This document shows, piece by piece, positions 23,881 through 32,587 of a stretch of 35,712 bases of DNA (position 1 is the first letter of the stretch; each line of letters opens with the position of its first letter). Under the pieces are notes generated by a model, which was not told the DNA's origin, did not search any database, and was given only the letters and a program-made list of their open reading frames with translations. The position numbers and the translations under genes were made by a program. The stretch spans positions 1 to 35,712 of the forward strand of contig VYCQ01000009.1 of NCBI GenBank assembly GCA_009843865.1, read 5' to 3'. This DNA is from Acidimicrobiia bacterium (GTDB lineage Bacteria > Actinomycetota > Acidimicrobiia > Acidimicrobiales > Bin134).

Positions 23881-26800
23881 GTGTTTTTGAAGGCTTTGAC
23901 TCTGAAAGGTTTTAAGTCGTTTGCCGATCCCACCACGCTGGTGTTCGAGCCGGGTGTGACGGTGATCGTGGGGCCTAACGGGAGCGGCAAATCTAACGTG
24001 GTGGATGCTGTGGCATGGGTGATGGGAGCACAAGCACCTACATCGGTGCGCTCTGCCAAGATGGACGAAATTATATTTGCAGGCACCTCAGCGCGCTGCC
24101 CATTAGGTCGCGCTGAGGTGTCGCTGAGCATGGACAACTCAGATCGGTTATTGCCTATCGAGTTTGAAGAAGTCACCATTACACGCACCCTGTTTCGCAG
24201 TGGTGATAGTACCTATGCTCTCAACGGCGTGCCTTGCCGTTTGCTGGACATTCAAGAGCTGCTGAGCGATACCGGCGTGGGCCGTCAACAGCATGTGATC
24301 GTGTCGCAACGCCAGATTGATGCGGTGCTGAATGCTTGTCCTGAAGATCGCCGTGCCGTGATCGAAGAAGCCGCGGGGGTGCTTAAGTATCGTCGTCGCA
24401 AGGAGAAGTCGGAGAGGCGTTTGGAGGCAACCGAGGCCAACCTTACTCGCTTAGCTGATGTGTTGAGTGAGGTTCGTCGTCAGCTTCGTCCCCTAGAGCG
24501 TCAAGCTACCGCGGCTAAACGACACGGGGGGTTGTTAGCGGAGTTGGATGGTTTGCGGCGCTATCTAGCAGGGCAGGAGATTCAGCGGCTGCGCAGTCTT
24601 GTGAGTCGACTGAGTCAAGAGCAGGCCCACAACCGTTCGCAGCTTCAGGGGTTGCTAGCGCGTTTAGAGGCATTGGACAGAGATTCGGTTACGGCTGAGA
24701 TGGAGTTGGCCGCTTTGGGTGGCAGTGATTCAGGCGATGAGCTGATGGGCTTTGAGGGGTTGGTGGAGAGGTTACGCGGCTTGGGGGCCATTTTGGAGGA
24801 ACGGCGCTTGCGCTTGCTGCGCGAGCGTAGCGCCGGAATAGATGCCGATGTGGTAGCTACCTTGGAGGCCGAGTCGAATCGTTTGGCCACGGAGTTGGCC
24901 TTAGCTGAACGAGAAGCTTCAGAGTTGACTTCGCAAGCAGGTGATGATGCGCCAGCAGATTCAAAAGACATGACTAAGACATCTGAGCTCTTGGAGCAGC
25001 GCCGCTTGGATTTGGTAGCTCAACTGGATCGCTGTTGGAGTGAGGCCGAAGAGTTAGAGGCAGCACAACAGGCTAGTCAAGCTGCTTTGGAGGCTCAAGA
25101 GTTTGCGACATGTCAAGCTAGAGCTGGGGTTGATACGGCAAGCGCTGCTGTGGGTGCCGCTGTTGGAGAGTATCAGGCTTGGCAGGCGCGACACGAGGCT
25201 TTATTGCTGGCTTTGGATGAGGCTCAAGATCAAGCAGGTGCTGAGTGCTTAGTAGGGGTGGAGGACATGGTGGGTTCTATGTTGGAGGTTGTCGAAGTTG
25301 ATCGGGGTTGGGAGGCTGCTTTTGAGGCTGCTGTGGGTGAGGCCATAGCTGCTGTGGTGGCTAGCAACACTGGTGCCGCTATGCGTGCCATCGTCATTTT
25401 GCAGCAGCAGGGTGTGAGCGGGGTAGTGCTACACCTAGACGCAGATATGGTTGCTCCGAAAGCTTCTAACACAGGAATGCCCCTGCGCCCTCATGTGCGT
25501 TCTGCTGTGCCTGGTATAGACAAGCTGCTAGATGTGTTGGTGGGTGCGGTGGGCGTGGTTGAAACCGCTGAGGAGGCTATGGCAGGTGTGTTAGCTGATT
25601 CGTCGGCAGTGCTGGTTACCCGTACCGGGGATCGTTTTTGTTCATTGGGTTGGAGGGTGGGAGCACATCGCTCTGGTGCTACCAAGATCATGTTGCATGA
25701 GGCAGAAGAAAAAGTTGCTGAAGCCAACGAGGCCACAGCCGCTCTTCAAGAAAGATTGAGGCACGCAAAGCATCAACAGCAGGTTGAAGAAGCAAGTTTA
25801 GAGCAAGCTCAAGAGCATTTAGCAGCGTGTATTCAGGTTGTTCAAGCCGCTAAAGAGCGCTCTGGTCATCTGGAGCGCGAGCTGCGTGATGTTGAAGTGC
25901 AGATCACAGAACAAGAAGGCAGGCTGCGTTTGGAGTGCAAAGTGCGCTCTGCGGGTTTAGCCGAACGCTGTCGTTTGCTTGCTGCTCAGCGTGCAGAAAT
26001 AGAACAACGCTTGTCGCAGATGACACAGGCTCGTCAAACCGTGGCGGCTCGACGTGTTCTTATAGACACCAAGCTTGCGGTGGTGCAGGAGCTAGCGAAC
26101 TTTGTATCTGATCGGTCTGAGATAGCCAACTTGCGTCTTGGTAAGCTACGTCAGCAGCGAGATGAGCAGTCGCGGGCGGCTTGTGATGCCGCAGGGCAAC
26201 TAGAGAGCTTGCGCCAACATCGACAACAAGTCGAAGCAGAGTTGGGCGGTTGTCGGGAATTAGATCATCGCAACGAGTTAGAGCTAGCTGAGGTTGAAGT
26301 GAAGCTAGAAGCTGTTACTGAGCGGTGTCGCAGCGAGTTGGGCTGCGAACCTCAAGAAGCAGTTGCTGTGCCATGTCCAGAGATATCTTCAGACGCGACT
26401 CCCGCAGAACGCGTTCGTGCTCTTGAGCAAGAGCTGCGCATCATAGGGCCGGTGAACCCGCTAGCCTTAGAGGAGTTTGAGGCTTTGTCGGAACGTCATG
26501 CCTTCACTCAATCTCAGATTGACGATGTTCGTCAGAGTCGACGTGAGCTGCGTAAGGTGATCCGTAAAATCGACGAAGCAATCGTCAGCGTGTTTTCTGC
26601 TGCCTACGCGGATGTGTCGCGCAACTTTTCTGAACTCTTTCAGACGCTGTTTCCCGATGGGGAGGGCAGGTTATGTCTGACCCATCCTGATGCGCTTTTG
26701 GAAACTGGAGTGGATGTGGAGGCTCGTCCTTCGGGTAAGAAAATCCGTAGGCTAAGCCTGTTGTCGGGAGGTGAGCGTTCGCTTACCGCTCTAGCTTTTT

Positions 26801-27084
26801 TGTTTGCGGTGTTTCGTAGCTGTCCGTCGCCGTTCTATGTGTTGGATGAGGTAGAGGCCGCTTTAGATGATGCTAATCTTCAGCGCTTTTTAAATCTTGT
26901 GAAAACTTTTAGGGCAGACGCGCAGCTGCTGATGGTGAGCCATCAAAAGCGTACTATGGAGGCCGCCGACTGCTTGTATGGCGTGTCAATGAAATCAGGG
27001 GGCAGTTCGAAGGTGCTCTCAGAAAAATTGGTGGTATCCTCAGACCCGGAGATTCTTCTTCAACCTAGCTTGCAACAAACTTGA
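23881..27084 (+). CDS. smc: Chromosome segregation ATPase SMC
   Basis: This SMC protein of 1067 aa compacts and segregates chromosomes with ScpA/ScpB, which are not in the window. Walker A GPNGSGKS is at 31-38 and the signature LSGGE at 961-965. Walker B is around VLDEVEAALDD (987-997). The hinge lies near 450-600 (LVGVEDMV, EAAFEAAVGEAI, LHLDADMVAP). Coiled-coil arms fill 165-450 and 600-890. At 1067 residues it is some 110 shorter than typical bacterial SMC (about 1180), apparently in the arms. The start is GTG at 23881 (FLKALTLKGFKSFADP). The longer frame from 23629 runs inside the previous gene and is rejected. Confidence 0.95.
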   Translation: MFLKALTLKGFKSFADPTTLVFEPGVTVIVGPNGSGKSNVVDAVAWVMGAQAPTSVRSAKMDEIIFAGTSARCPLGRAEVSLSMDNSDRLLPIEFEEVTITRTLFRSGDSTYALNGVPCRLLDIQELLSDTGVGRQQHVIVSQRQIDAVLNACPEDRRAVIEEAAGVLKYRRRKEKSERRLEATEANLTRLADVLSEVRRQLRPLERQATAAKRHGGLLAELDGLRRYLAGQEIQRLRSLVSRLSQEQAHNRSQLQGLLARLEALDRDSVTAEMELAALGGSDSGDELMGFEGLVERLRGLGAILEERRLRLLRERSAGIDADVVATLEAESNRLATELALAEREASELTSQAGDDAPADSKDMTKTSELLEQRRLDLVAQLDRCWSEAEELEAAQQASQAALEAQEFATCQARAGVDTASAAVGAAVGEYQAWQARHEALLLALDEAQDQAGAECLVGVEDMVGSMLEVVEVDRGWEAAFEAAVGEAIAAVVASNTGAAMRAIVILQQQGVSGVVLHLDADMVAPKASNTGMPLRPHVRSAVPGIDKLLDVLVGAVGVVETAEEAMAGVLADSSAVLVTRTGDRFCSLGWRVGAHRSGATKIMLHEAEEKVAEANEATAALQERLRHAKHQQQVEEASLEQAQEHLAACIQVVQAAKERSGHLERELRDVEVQITEQEGRLRLECKVRSAGLAERCRLLAAQRAEIEQRLSQMTQARQTVAARRVLIDTKLAVVQELANFVSDRSEIANLRLGKLRQQRDEQSRAACDAAGQLESLRQHRQQVEAELGGCRELDHRNELELAEVEVKLEAVTERCRSELGCEPQEAVAVPCPEISSDATPAERVRALEQELRIIGPVNPLALEEFEALSERHAFTQSQIDDVRQSRRELRKVIRKIDEAIVSVFSAAYADVSRNFSELFQTLFPDGEGRLCLTHPDALLETGVDVEARPSGKKIRRLSLLSGGERSLTALAFLFAVFRSCPSPFYVLDEVEAALDDANLQRFLNLVKTFRADAQLLMVSHQKRTMEAADCLYGVSMKSGGSSKVLSEKLVVSSDPEILLQPSLQQT

Positions 27085-27100
27085 GGTCTCAACAACCACA

Positions 27101-28576
27101 ATGAGCATTGACCCCGAAGCCCCTCGTGGGGATTGGGATTTTTGGGGGTGGGGATCAGACGAACCCACTGATCCCGAATCATCTTCACCCTCGTTTCAGC
27201 ATCCCTTAGAAACCCCTTTGCCGTCTACTGATAGACCAGAATCGCATTCCTCAGCGCAGCGTTTGCCTGAGCCAGCCAAGCTTGTTGAGCCAACTAGTTC
27301 TCAGGCGTTTAATCGGGTCGTCGTAACGGATTGGGTATCACACACTGTATCGCCCCGTATCGCATCTAGTTCGGCTTGGGCTATGCTCTGGGTCTCGGTT
27401 GTGTTGGCTATGTTCGGCTTGGTTGGCATTGGGGTGGGTATAGGTAGCGTGTTTCTCAATCGTGATGCCCCAGCTTCTGAGGTTGTGGTGATTTCTGCTC
27501 CGGAGGTTGATAGCACAACGCCATTACAGGTAGACCCTTCACAGGTGTCGGTGCCAACTTCGTCGCAGGTTAGCAACGTTGATACCGTGCCCGTAGAAGG
27601 TGTGTCCTTGTTGGATTCAGTGGTGGATGTGGCAAGGGCGGTGTTGCCTTCGGTGGTGTTAATTGAAGTTACTGGTGTTGAAGAGCAATCCTTAGATTCA
27701 CTTGACTTGTCTGATGGTGTGCCGCGTTGGGGCCAGGGTTCTGGCATCATTTATGATGCCAGTGGCCTCATTTTGACCAATGCTCATGTGGTGGAAGATG
27801 CCCAAGAGGTGACCGTGCAGCTTATGGACGGTACTCGCGCTCCCGGTGAGGTGGTTGGTACGGCATCAGCTTTAGACGTTGCTTTGGTAAAGGTGGATAC
27901 CGATGTTGTGCTAATTCCAGCACAGTTCGCGGAACGATCTACCGTCGAGGTGGGGCAGCTAGCCGTGGCGATAGGAAGCCCTTATGGGCTGCATCAGTCG
28001 GTAACCTCCGGCATTGTCAGCGCCATAGGTAGGGCTGTTCGCGAAGGATCTGGCGAAGGTGCTTTTGTGGAGATGATTCAAACAGACGCGCCGATAAACC
28101 CGGGGAACTCTGGCGGGGCCTTGGCCAATCAATTTGGTCAGGTAATTGGCATGAACACGCTTATACGCACCGACGGTTCTATGGGCAACATTGGTTTGGG
28201 GTTTGCCATTCCAACTGATATCGCTGTGAACATTGCCGAGCGCATCTTGAACGGAGAGAGCACCGAGTTGGGTTACTTAGGAGTGTGGGGCGACGACCCA
28301 GAAATGGGGTTGCCGGGGGCATTGGTGGCGGAGGTGCTTCCTGGCACGCCAGCTGAGTTGGCCAACTTGATGCCAGGCGATTTAATCGTGGGGATTGACA
28401 ACGAGTCGGTCGCCACCTTCACTGAGCTTGCGGCCAAGATTCAGTTCCGTATTCCTGGAGCTACGGTTGTTTTGGATGTGGTGCGCGATGGCGTGACCAT
28501 CCAGATTCTTGTGCAAGTGGGGGAGCGCAGCCAGTTTGCAGATTTGCAACCTACTCCCCAATCTGAGGATGAGTAG
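27101..28576 (+). CDS. Membrane-anchored HtrA-type serine protease (S1C) with PDZ domain
   Basis: This 491-aa protein has a cytoplasmic, Pro/Ser/Glu-rich N-terminal region (1-90), one membrane segment at about 92-118, a Ser/Thr/Val linker, a trypsin-like domain and one PDZ domain (about 395-480). The catalytic triad is intact: His229 in TNAHVV, Asp259 in ALDVALVKV, and Ser337 in NPGNSGGAL. Such proteases act outside the membrane in envelope quality control. ATG 27101 has GAGGT upstream (27083-27087). Its place between smc and ftsY is unusual, because these two are normally neighbours. Confidence 0.9.
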   Translation: MSIDPEAPRGDWDFWGWGSDEPTDPESSSPSFQHPLETPLPSTDRPESHSSAQRLPEPAKLVEPTSSQAFNRVVVTDWVSHTVSPRIASSSAWAMLWVSVVLAMFGLVGIGVGIGSVFLNRDAPASEVVVISAPEVDSTTPLQVDPSQVSVPTSSQVSNVDTVPVEGVSLLDSVVDVARAVLPSVVLIEVTGVEEQSLDSLDLSDGVPRWGQGSGIIYDASGLILTNAHVVEDAQEVTVQLMDGTRAPGEVVGTASALDVALVKVDTDVVLIPAQFAERSTVEVGQLAVAIGSPYGLHQSVTSGIVSAIGRAVREGSGEGAFVEMIQTDAPINPGNSGGALANQFGQVIGMNTLIRTDGSMGNIGLGFAIPTDIAVNIAERILNGESTELGYLGVWGDDPEMGLPGALVAEVLPGTPAELANLMPGDLIVGIDNESVATFTELAAKIQFRIPGATVVLDVVRDGVTIQILVQVGERSQFADLQPTPQSEDE

Positions 28577-28599
28577 CAACACTTCATGAGCAAAATCTA

Positions 28600-29475
28600 A
28601 TGAGTAACCAAAGAAGACCCTTTACGGGGTTCTTATCATCGCTTGTGTCGCGCGGGGTGGATGATGCCACCTGGGATGAGTTATATGAGACCTTGATATT
28701 AGCTGATGCGGGTGTTAGCTCTACTGCTGCTTTGTTGGAGCGGCTGAAACAGCGGGCTAAAGAGGCACGAGTCAAAGACGCTGAAGGGCTCATAGCGTTG
28801 CTCAAATCTCAGATCGCTAGTGATTTAGGTGGATGCCAAGATGGCACCGCCTTGTCCACTAATGGGGCTCCTGCGGTATGGTTGTTTGTAGGGGTTAACG
28901 GCGTGGGCAAGACAACTACCATTGGCAAGTTGGCAGCTCGCTATCGTCAAAGCGGTTGTAGGGTGGTGCTAGCTGCTGGTGACACCTTTCGTGCAGCGGC
29001 TGTCGAACAGCTAGGCATGTGGGCTGATCTTGCGGGTGTCGAGTTGGTGAAGGGTGCTGGGGGAGCCGACCCTAGTTCAGTAGTGTTTGATGCTATTCAG
29101 CATGCAGCGGCCATAGGTGCAGATTTAGTGATGGCTGACACGGCCGGTCGTATTCATAACCGCATCAACCTTATGGAAGAGTTGGCCAAGATCAGGCGAG
29201 TGGCAGATAAGGCGGCAGGTACCGTTGCTGAAGTGTTGTTGGTTATGGATGCCAGTACTGGCCAAAACGGCCTTGTTCAAGCTCGAGAGTTTACCCACAC
29301 CGCTGGGCTCACCGGTGTGGTGCTTACGAAGTTAGATGGCTCAGCCAAAGGCGGCATCGTGATCGCTATCAATGACGAGCTGGATATCCCCATTAAGCTG
29401 GTAGGTCTTGGTGAGGGTGTAGGCGACTTAGCTGAGTTCAATCCTCAAGAGTTTGTTGAAGGTTTGGTTGCCTAG
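28600..29475 (+). CDS. ftsY: Signal recognition particle receptor FtsY
   Basis: This 291-aa SRP receptor consists only of the NG domains. The acidic A domain seen in longer FtsY proteins is missing, which is a known short form. The N domain has DDATWDELYETLILADAGV. G1 is GVNGVGKT (98-105). DTFRAAAVEQL, DTAGR and TKLDGSAKGG are the remaining G motifs, and the end GVGDLAEFNPQEFVEGL is typical. ATG 28600 overlaps the stop of a four-codon frame (28586-28600) as TAATG. It pairs functionally with ffh 75 bases downstream. Confidence 0.95.
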   Translation: MSNQRRPFTGFLSSLVSRGVDDATWDELYETLILADAGVSSTAALLERLKQRAKEARVKDAEGLIALLKSQIASDLGGCQDGTALSTNGAPAVWLFVGVNGVGKTTTIGKLAARYRQSGCRVVLAAGDTFRAAAVEQLGMWADLAGVELVKGAGGADPSSVVFDAIQHAAAIGADLVMADTAGRIHNRINLMEELAKIRRVADKAAGTVAEVLLVMDASTGQNGLVQAREFTHTAGLTGVVLTKLDGSAKGGIVIAINDELDIPIKLVGLGEGVGDLAEFNPQEFVEGLVA

Positions 29476-29550
29476 TGGCGTGTTTTAAGCTTATTAGTGC
29501 CTGTACTGCTAGGCATCTGTACCTTTCGCAACAGCTAGGGTGGTCGGCGC

Positions 29551-30999
29551 ATGTTTGATTCGCTTAGCAGTCGATTCGAGGGCATTTTTAAGCGTCTAAA
29601 GGGTCGCGGGGTGCTGCGTGATGCCGATGTGGATGAGGTGCTTCAAGAGATCAGGCTAGCCCTGCTTGAAGCGGATGTGAACTTGCATGTGGTTGGTAGC
29701 TTGCAAGCGAGAATCCGAGATCGTTGCGTGGGAGTTGAGGTACACGAGGCGCTGAACCCAGCTCAGCAGGTCATCAAGATCATCCACACAGAATTGGTGC
29801 AAACCCTAGGTGGGGAAACCTTGGAGATAGTGCATCCTGCTAAACCGCCTACGGTGGTGTTGCTGGCAGGTCTTCAGGGTTCGGGTAAGACAACCAATGC
29901 TGCCAAATTAGCTTCCTGGTTCAAGCAACAGGGTCGTAACCCTATGTTGGTAGGCGCAGATCTGCAACGCCCCGCTGCTGTGGAGCAGCTTCGCACTCTT
30001 GGGCAGGCTATCGGCGTTCCTGTGTTTAGTGAGCCCTCAGAACCGGTAGCGGTAGCTCATAAGGGGTTGGTTGAGGCTCGTGCGGCCAACTCAGATGTGG
30101 TGATTTGTGATACCGCGGGCAGGTTGGCCGTAGATGCTGAGTTGATGGAGCAGGTGGTTGAGATCTCAGCTGCTATTGAGCCTCACTACACCTTTTTGGT
30201 TGTGGATGCCATGACCGGTCAGGACGCGGTGGCCACCGCCGAGGTGTTTCACGCTACTTTGGAGTTAGACGGGGTGATCCTCACCAAGGTGGATGGTGAT
30301 GCTCGGGGTGGGGCCGTTTTGTCGATCAAAGAGGTGGTGGGTAGGCCCATTGCCTTTTCTTCTACCGGTGAGAAGATCGACGAGTTTGAGCTGTTTCATC
30401 CTGACCGGGTGGCTAATCGCATTCTTGGGATGGGTGACACTCTAACCCTCATTGAAAGGGCTGAACAGGTATATGAAGAAGCTGAGGCGAAGGCCGCAGC
30501 TTCCAAGCTGTTGGAAGGACAGTTCACTTTAGAGGACTTTCGGGATCAGATGCATCAGCTCAAAAAGATGGGCTCTTTACAGAATCTAGTTGGGATGCTT
30601 CCGGGTGCTTCTGCTGAGCTGCGCAACGCTGAGATTGAGGACTCTCGCATAGCGCAGGTGGAGGCCATCATCTGTTCAATGACCCCTCAAGAGAGAGCTA
30701 CTCCTCGTATTATTGACGGTTCGCGACGTCAAAGGATCGCAGTGGGCGCAGGTACTCGACCCGCAGAGGTGTCGCAGCTTCTACGGCAATTTAGCGAGAT
30801 GCAAAAAATGATGAAGCGCTTAGGCAATAAGCCCTCTAGTGCAAGCAAGAAAAAGTCCAAAAAGCGCCACAGGGGGAGTCGGGTTACCCCTTCAGGTAGT
30901 CAACCAAGTAAGTTGGGGCAACCAAGTAAGTTTGGAAAATCCAAGCTGGTGTTACCTGGCTTGGAGGACGAGGATTTTGATCTTTCTTCTTTGAGATAG
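29551..30999 (+). CDS. ffh: Signal recognition particle protein Ffh
   Basis: This 482-aa SRP54 GTPase binds 4.5S RNA and signal peptides. The N domain starts MFDSLSSRFEGIFKRL. G1 is GLQGSGKT (107-114). ADLQRPAAVEQL, DTAGR and TKVDGDARGG follow. The M domain has FTLEDFRDQMHQLKKMG and the RNA-binding helix ending SRRQRIAVGAG, where GSG is the usual form. The tail is Lys/Ser-rich and carries an 18-bp tandem duplication encoding QPSKLG-QPSKFG (30901-30936). No SRP RNA gene was found in the window. Confidence 0.96.
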   Translation: MFDSLSSRFEGIFKRLKGRGVLRDADVDEVLQEIRLALLEADVNLHVVGSLQARIRDRCVGVEVHEALNPAQQVIKIIHTELVQTLGGETLEIVHPAKPPTVVLLAGLQGSGKTTNAAKLASWFKQQGRNPMLVGADLQRPAAVEQLRTLGQAIGVPVFSEPSEPVAVAHKGLVEARAANSDVVICDTAGRLAVDAELMEQVVEISAAIEPHYTFLVVDAMTGQDAVATAEVFHATLELDGVILTKVDGDARGGAVLSIKEVVGRPIAFSSTGEKIDEFELFHPDRVANRILGMGDTLTLIERAEQVYEEAEAKAAASKLLEGQFTLEDFRDQMHQLKKMGSLQNLVGMLPGASAELRNAEIEDSRIAQVEAIICSMTPQERATPRIIDGSRRQRIAVGAGTRPAEVSQLLRQFSEMQKMMKRLGNKPSSASKKKSKKRHRGSRVTPSGSQPSKLGQPSKFGKSKLVLPGLEDEDFDLSSLR

Positions 31000-31034
31000 C
31001 TGTTGATGTAGCTATGGGGATAGTTCAACGTATC

Positions 31035-31082
31035 CTTGAGGTAGCCCACCGGCGCTGTGGGCGAGTAAATTAGCGCCTCAAG
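31035..31082 (+). promoter_or_regulatory. Predicted H-type pseudoknot in the rpsP leader
   Basis: Stem 1 is GCCCAC (31044-31049) with GTGGGC (31057-31062). Its loop contains GGCGCT (31051-31056), exactly complementary to AGCGCC (31072-31077). The linking loops are one base (C31050), zero, and nine A-rich bases (GAGTAAATT), the standard geometry of an H-type pseudoknot. An outer pairing CTTGAGG (31035-31041) with CCTCAAG (31076-31082) encloses it and competes for two bases. It ends six bases before the GGAAGGG ribosome site of rpsP. No U-run follows. Confidence 0.6.
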
Positions 31083-31105
31083 ATCATGGAAGGGCTGATT
31101 GGCTT

Positions 31106-31519
31106 GTGGCAGTAAAACTTCGACTCATGCGGATGGGTAAGAGGAAGCAACCCTCTTATCGAGTGGTGGCCGCTGATTCTCGTAAGGCCCGTAACGGGCG
31201 TTTTATTGAGATCGTGGGTACTTATAACCCTCGCGTGGAACCCTCTCACATTGCGATCAACAATCAGCGTGCCTTGCATTGGTTACGTCACGGAGCTCAG
31301 CCTAGTGAGCGGGTGCAAAAGTTGTTGGTGATATCGGGTGCATGGGCGGAGTTCACTGGCGAGCCGGAGGCCGCCCCTAAAGAGCCCAACCCTCCTACTA
31401 AGGTTACGCTGGCCGCTGATGCTGAGGTATCTGCAAGCGAGGTTAGTGATGTTAAGGCTGAGGTGGGAGAAGCTGATGAAGAAGAATCCGAACCACAAGT
31501 TGAAGGTGAAGAATCGTGA
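31106..31519 (+). CDS. rpsP: 30S ribosomal protein bS16
   Basis: This 137-aa protein begins with the conserved MAVKLRLMRMGKRKQPSYRVVAADSRKARNGR-type core, here ending near residue 85, followed by an acidic, Ala/Glu-rich tail of about 50 residues. Extended S16 tails are usual in actinobacteria. The start is GTG at 31106, with GGAAGGG (31088-31094) eleven bases upstream and a predicted pseudoknot before that. It opens the rpsP-khpA-trmD-rplS operon and overlaps khpA as GTGA. Confidence 0.95.
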   Translation: MAVKLRLMRMGKRKQPSYRVVAADSRKARNGRFIEIVGTYNPRVEPSHIAINNQRALHWLRHGAQPSERVQKLLVISGAWAEFTGEPEAAPKEPNPPTKVTLAADAEVSASEVSDVKAEVGEADEEESEPQVEGEES

Positions 31520-31854
31520 GCGATCCTGATAACCAATATGAAGATGACGACTACCTTGAAGATGTTGATGAGGGTGAGGACTACGATCAAGATGCCGATG
31601 TGAACACCATTGCGGTGCCCACAGCACGCAATGTGTTGGAGTACTTGGTGAAGTCGGTAGTGGAACATCCCGAAGAGGTTGAGGTGGAGATCGTGGAGCG
31701 TCGCGGTACTATCACCTTGGAAGTCGCAGTTGCTCAAGGGGATATGGGCAGGGTAATTGGCCGTCGCGGTCGTGTAGCAAATTCCATACGTACCATCGTG
31801 CGAGCTGCGGCTAGCAAAGACGGCAGCAACATTGCCGTTGAGTTCATCGATTAA
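31516..31854 (+). CDS. khpA: KH-domain RNA-binding protein KhpA
   Basis: This 112-aa protein has one KH domain with the [18 protein letters not shown] helix-turn-helix, where GRRG (82-85) is the RNA-contact loop. KhpA/YlqC proteins bind RNA, often with KhpB, and affect cell division and ribosome-related RNAs. An unusual acidic N-terminal arm (residues 1-29, mostly Asp, Glu and Tyr) precedes the domain. GTG 31516 is preferred because GAAGGTGAAG lies just upstream and it overlaps the rpsP stop. GTG 31600 would remove the acidic arm. Confidence 0.9.
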   Translation: MSDPDNQYEDDDYLEDVDEGEDYDQDADVNTIAVPTARNVLEYLVKSVVEHPEEVEVEIVERRGTITLEVAVAQGDMGRVIGRRGRVANSIRTIVRAAASKDGSNIAVEFID

Positions 31855-32587
31855 AATCTCAGTATTCACAATCTTCCCTTCACTATTAGGGGAGTTTTTA
31901 CGGGTGGGAGTGATTGGTCGAGCTTGCAATGACGGCAACTTAGCGGTGAATGTCCATGATTTGCGGGCTGCTGGCAATGATCCTTACCGCTCGGTAGACG
32001 ATGCACCGTTTGGCGGGGGCGCTGGCATGGTGATGAAACCTGAGCCGATTTTTAAATCTGTAGAGCAGGTTGATCCGCCTCGTCCATTGTTCTTGTTAGG
32101 CCCAGCAGGGCGACGCTTGGATCAAGAGCTGGCAGTGGAGTTGGCTGCGTTAGATGGGTTTTCGCTGTTATGTGGTCGTTACGAGGGTGTGGATCAGCGG
32201 GTGCGGGATCAACTTGTGGATGATGAGCTATCTGTGGGGGATTTTGTATTGGCGGGGGGCGAGGTAGCGGCGATGGTGTTGATTGAGGCGGTGGGGCGCT
32301 TGTTGCCTGGCGTTTTGGGTAATGAGTTCTCGACAGATGAGGAGTCCTTCAGCGACAATCTGCTGGAGTACCCTCATTACACCCGCCCTTCAGAGTTTCG
32401 AGGTTGGGCTGTTCCTGAGGTGTTGTTGTCGGGCCATCATGAGCAGGTTCAGCGCTGGCGCAAGGCTCAGTCATTAGCGCGTACCCTTGCGTTGCGTCCT
32501 GATCTCATCGCTGCTCGAGGTGGGTTAACCGAAACCGAAGGGGAGTTGCTTGGTGAGTTCGGCCTTGGGGTGAGCGAGCAGATATAA
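31832..32587 (+). CDS. trmD: tRNA (guanine37-N1)-methyltransferase
   Basis: This SPOUT-class methyltransferase (251 aa from TTG 31832) makes m1G37 in tRNAs, preventing frameshifts. [40 protein letters not shown], and the SAM-binding knot [12 protein letters not shown] with [10 protein letters not shown] and LEYPHYTRP are visible. The start is in doubt: TTG 31832 or 31838 overlaps khpA, while the family N-terminus (M.I.VFTIFP) would be met exactly by ATT at 31850, which overlaps the khpA stop as ATTAA. No good ribosome site is seen. rimM, normally just upstream, is absent. Confidence 0.93.
   Translation: MPLSSSIKISVFTIFPSLLGEFLRVGVIGRACNDGNLAVNVHDLRAAGNDPYRSVDDAPFGGGAGMVMKPEPIFKSVEQVDPPRPLFLLGPAGRRLDQELAVELAALDGFSLLCGRYEGVDQRVRDQLVDDELSVGDFVLAGGEVAAMVLIEAVGRLLPGVLGNEFSTDEESFSDNLLEYPHYTRPSEFRGWAVPEVLLSGHHEQVQRWRKAQSLARTLALRPDLIAARGGLTETEGELLGEFGLGVSEQI

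Noticed and set aside
28586-28600. Four-codon frame (MSKI) ending in TAATG at the ftsY start
   Set aside because: It could be a coupling leader peptide, but such short frames arise easily by chance and no ribosome site supports it.
29476-29550. Small hairpin TGCCT/AGGCA with repeated CTGTAC before ffh, considered as an RNA element
   Set aside because: Only five base pairs and a four-base loop match; too weak to report as a structure.
31297-31977. Long antisense frame of 226 aa over rpsP, khpA and trmD
   Set aside because: Low-complexity antisense of acidic coding sequence; it overlaps three certain genes and has no recognisable domain.
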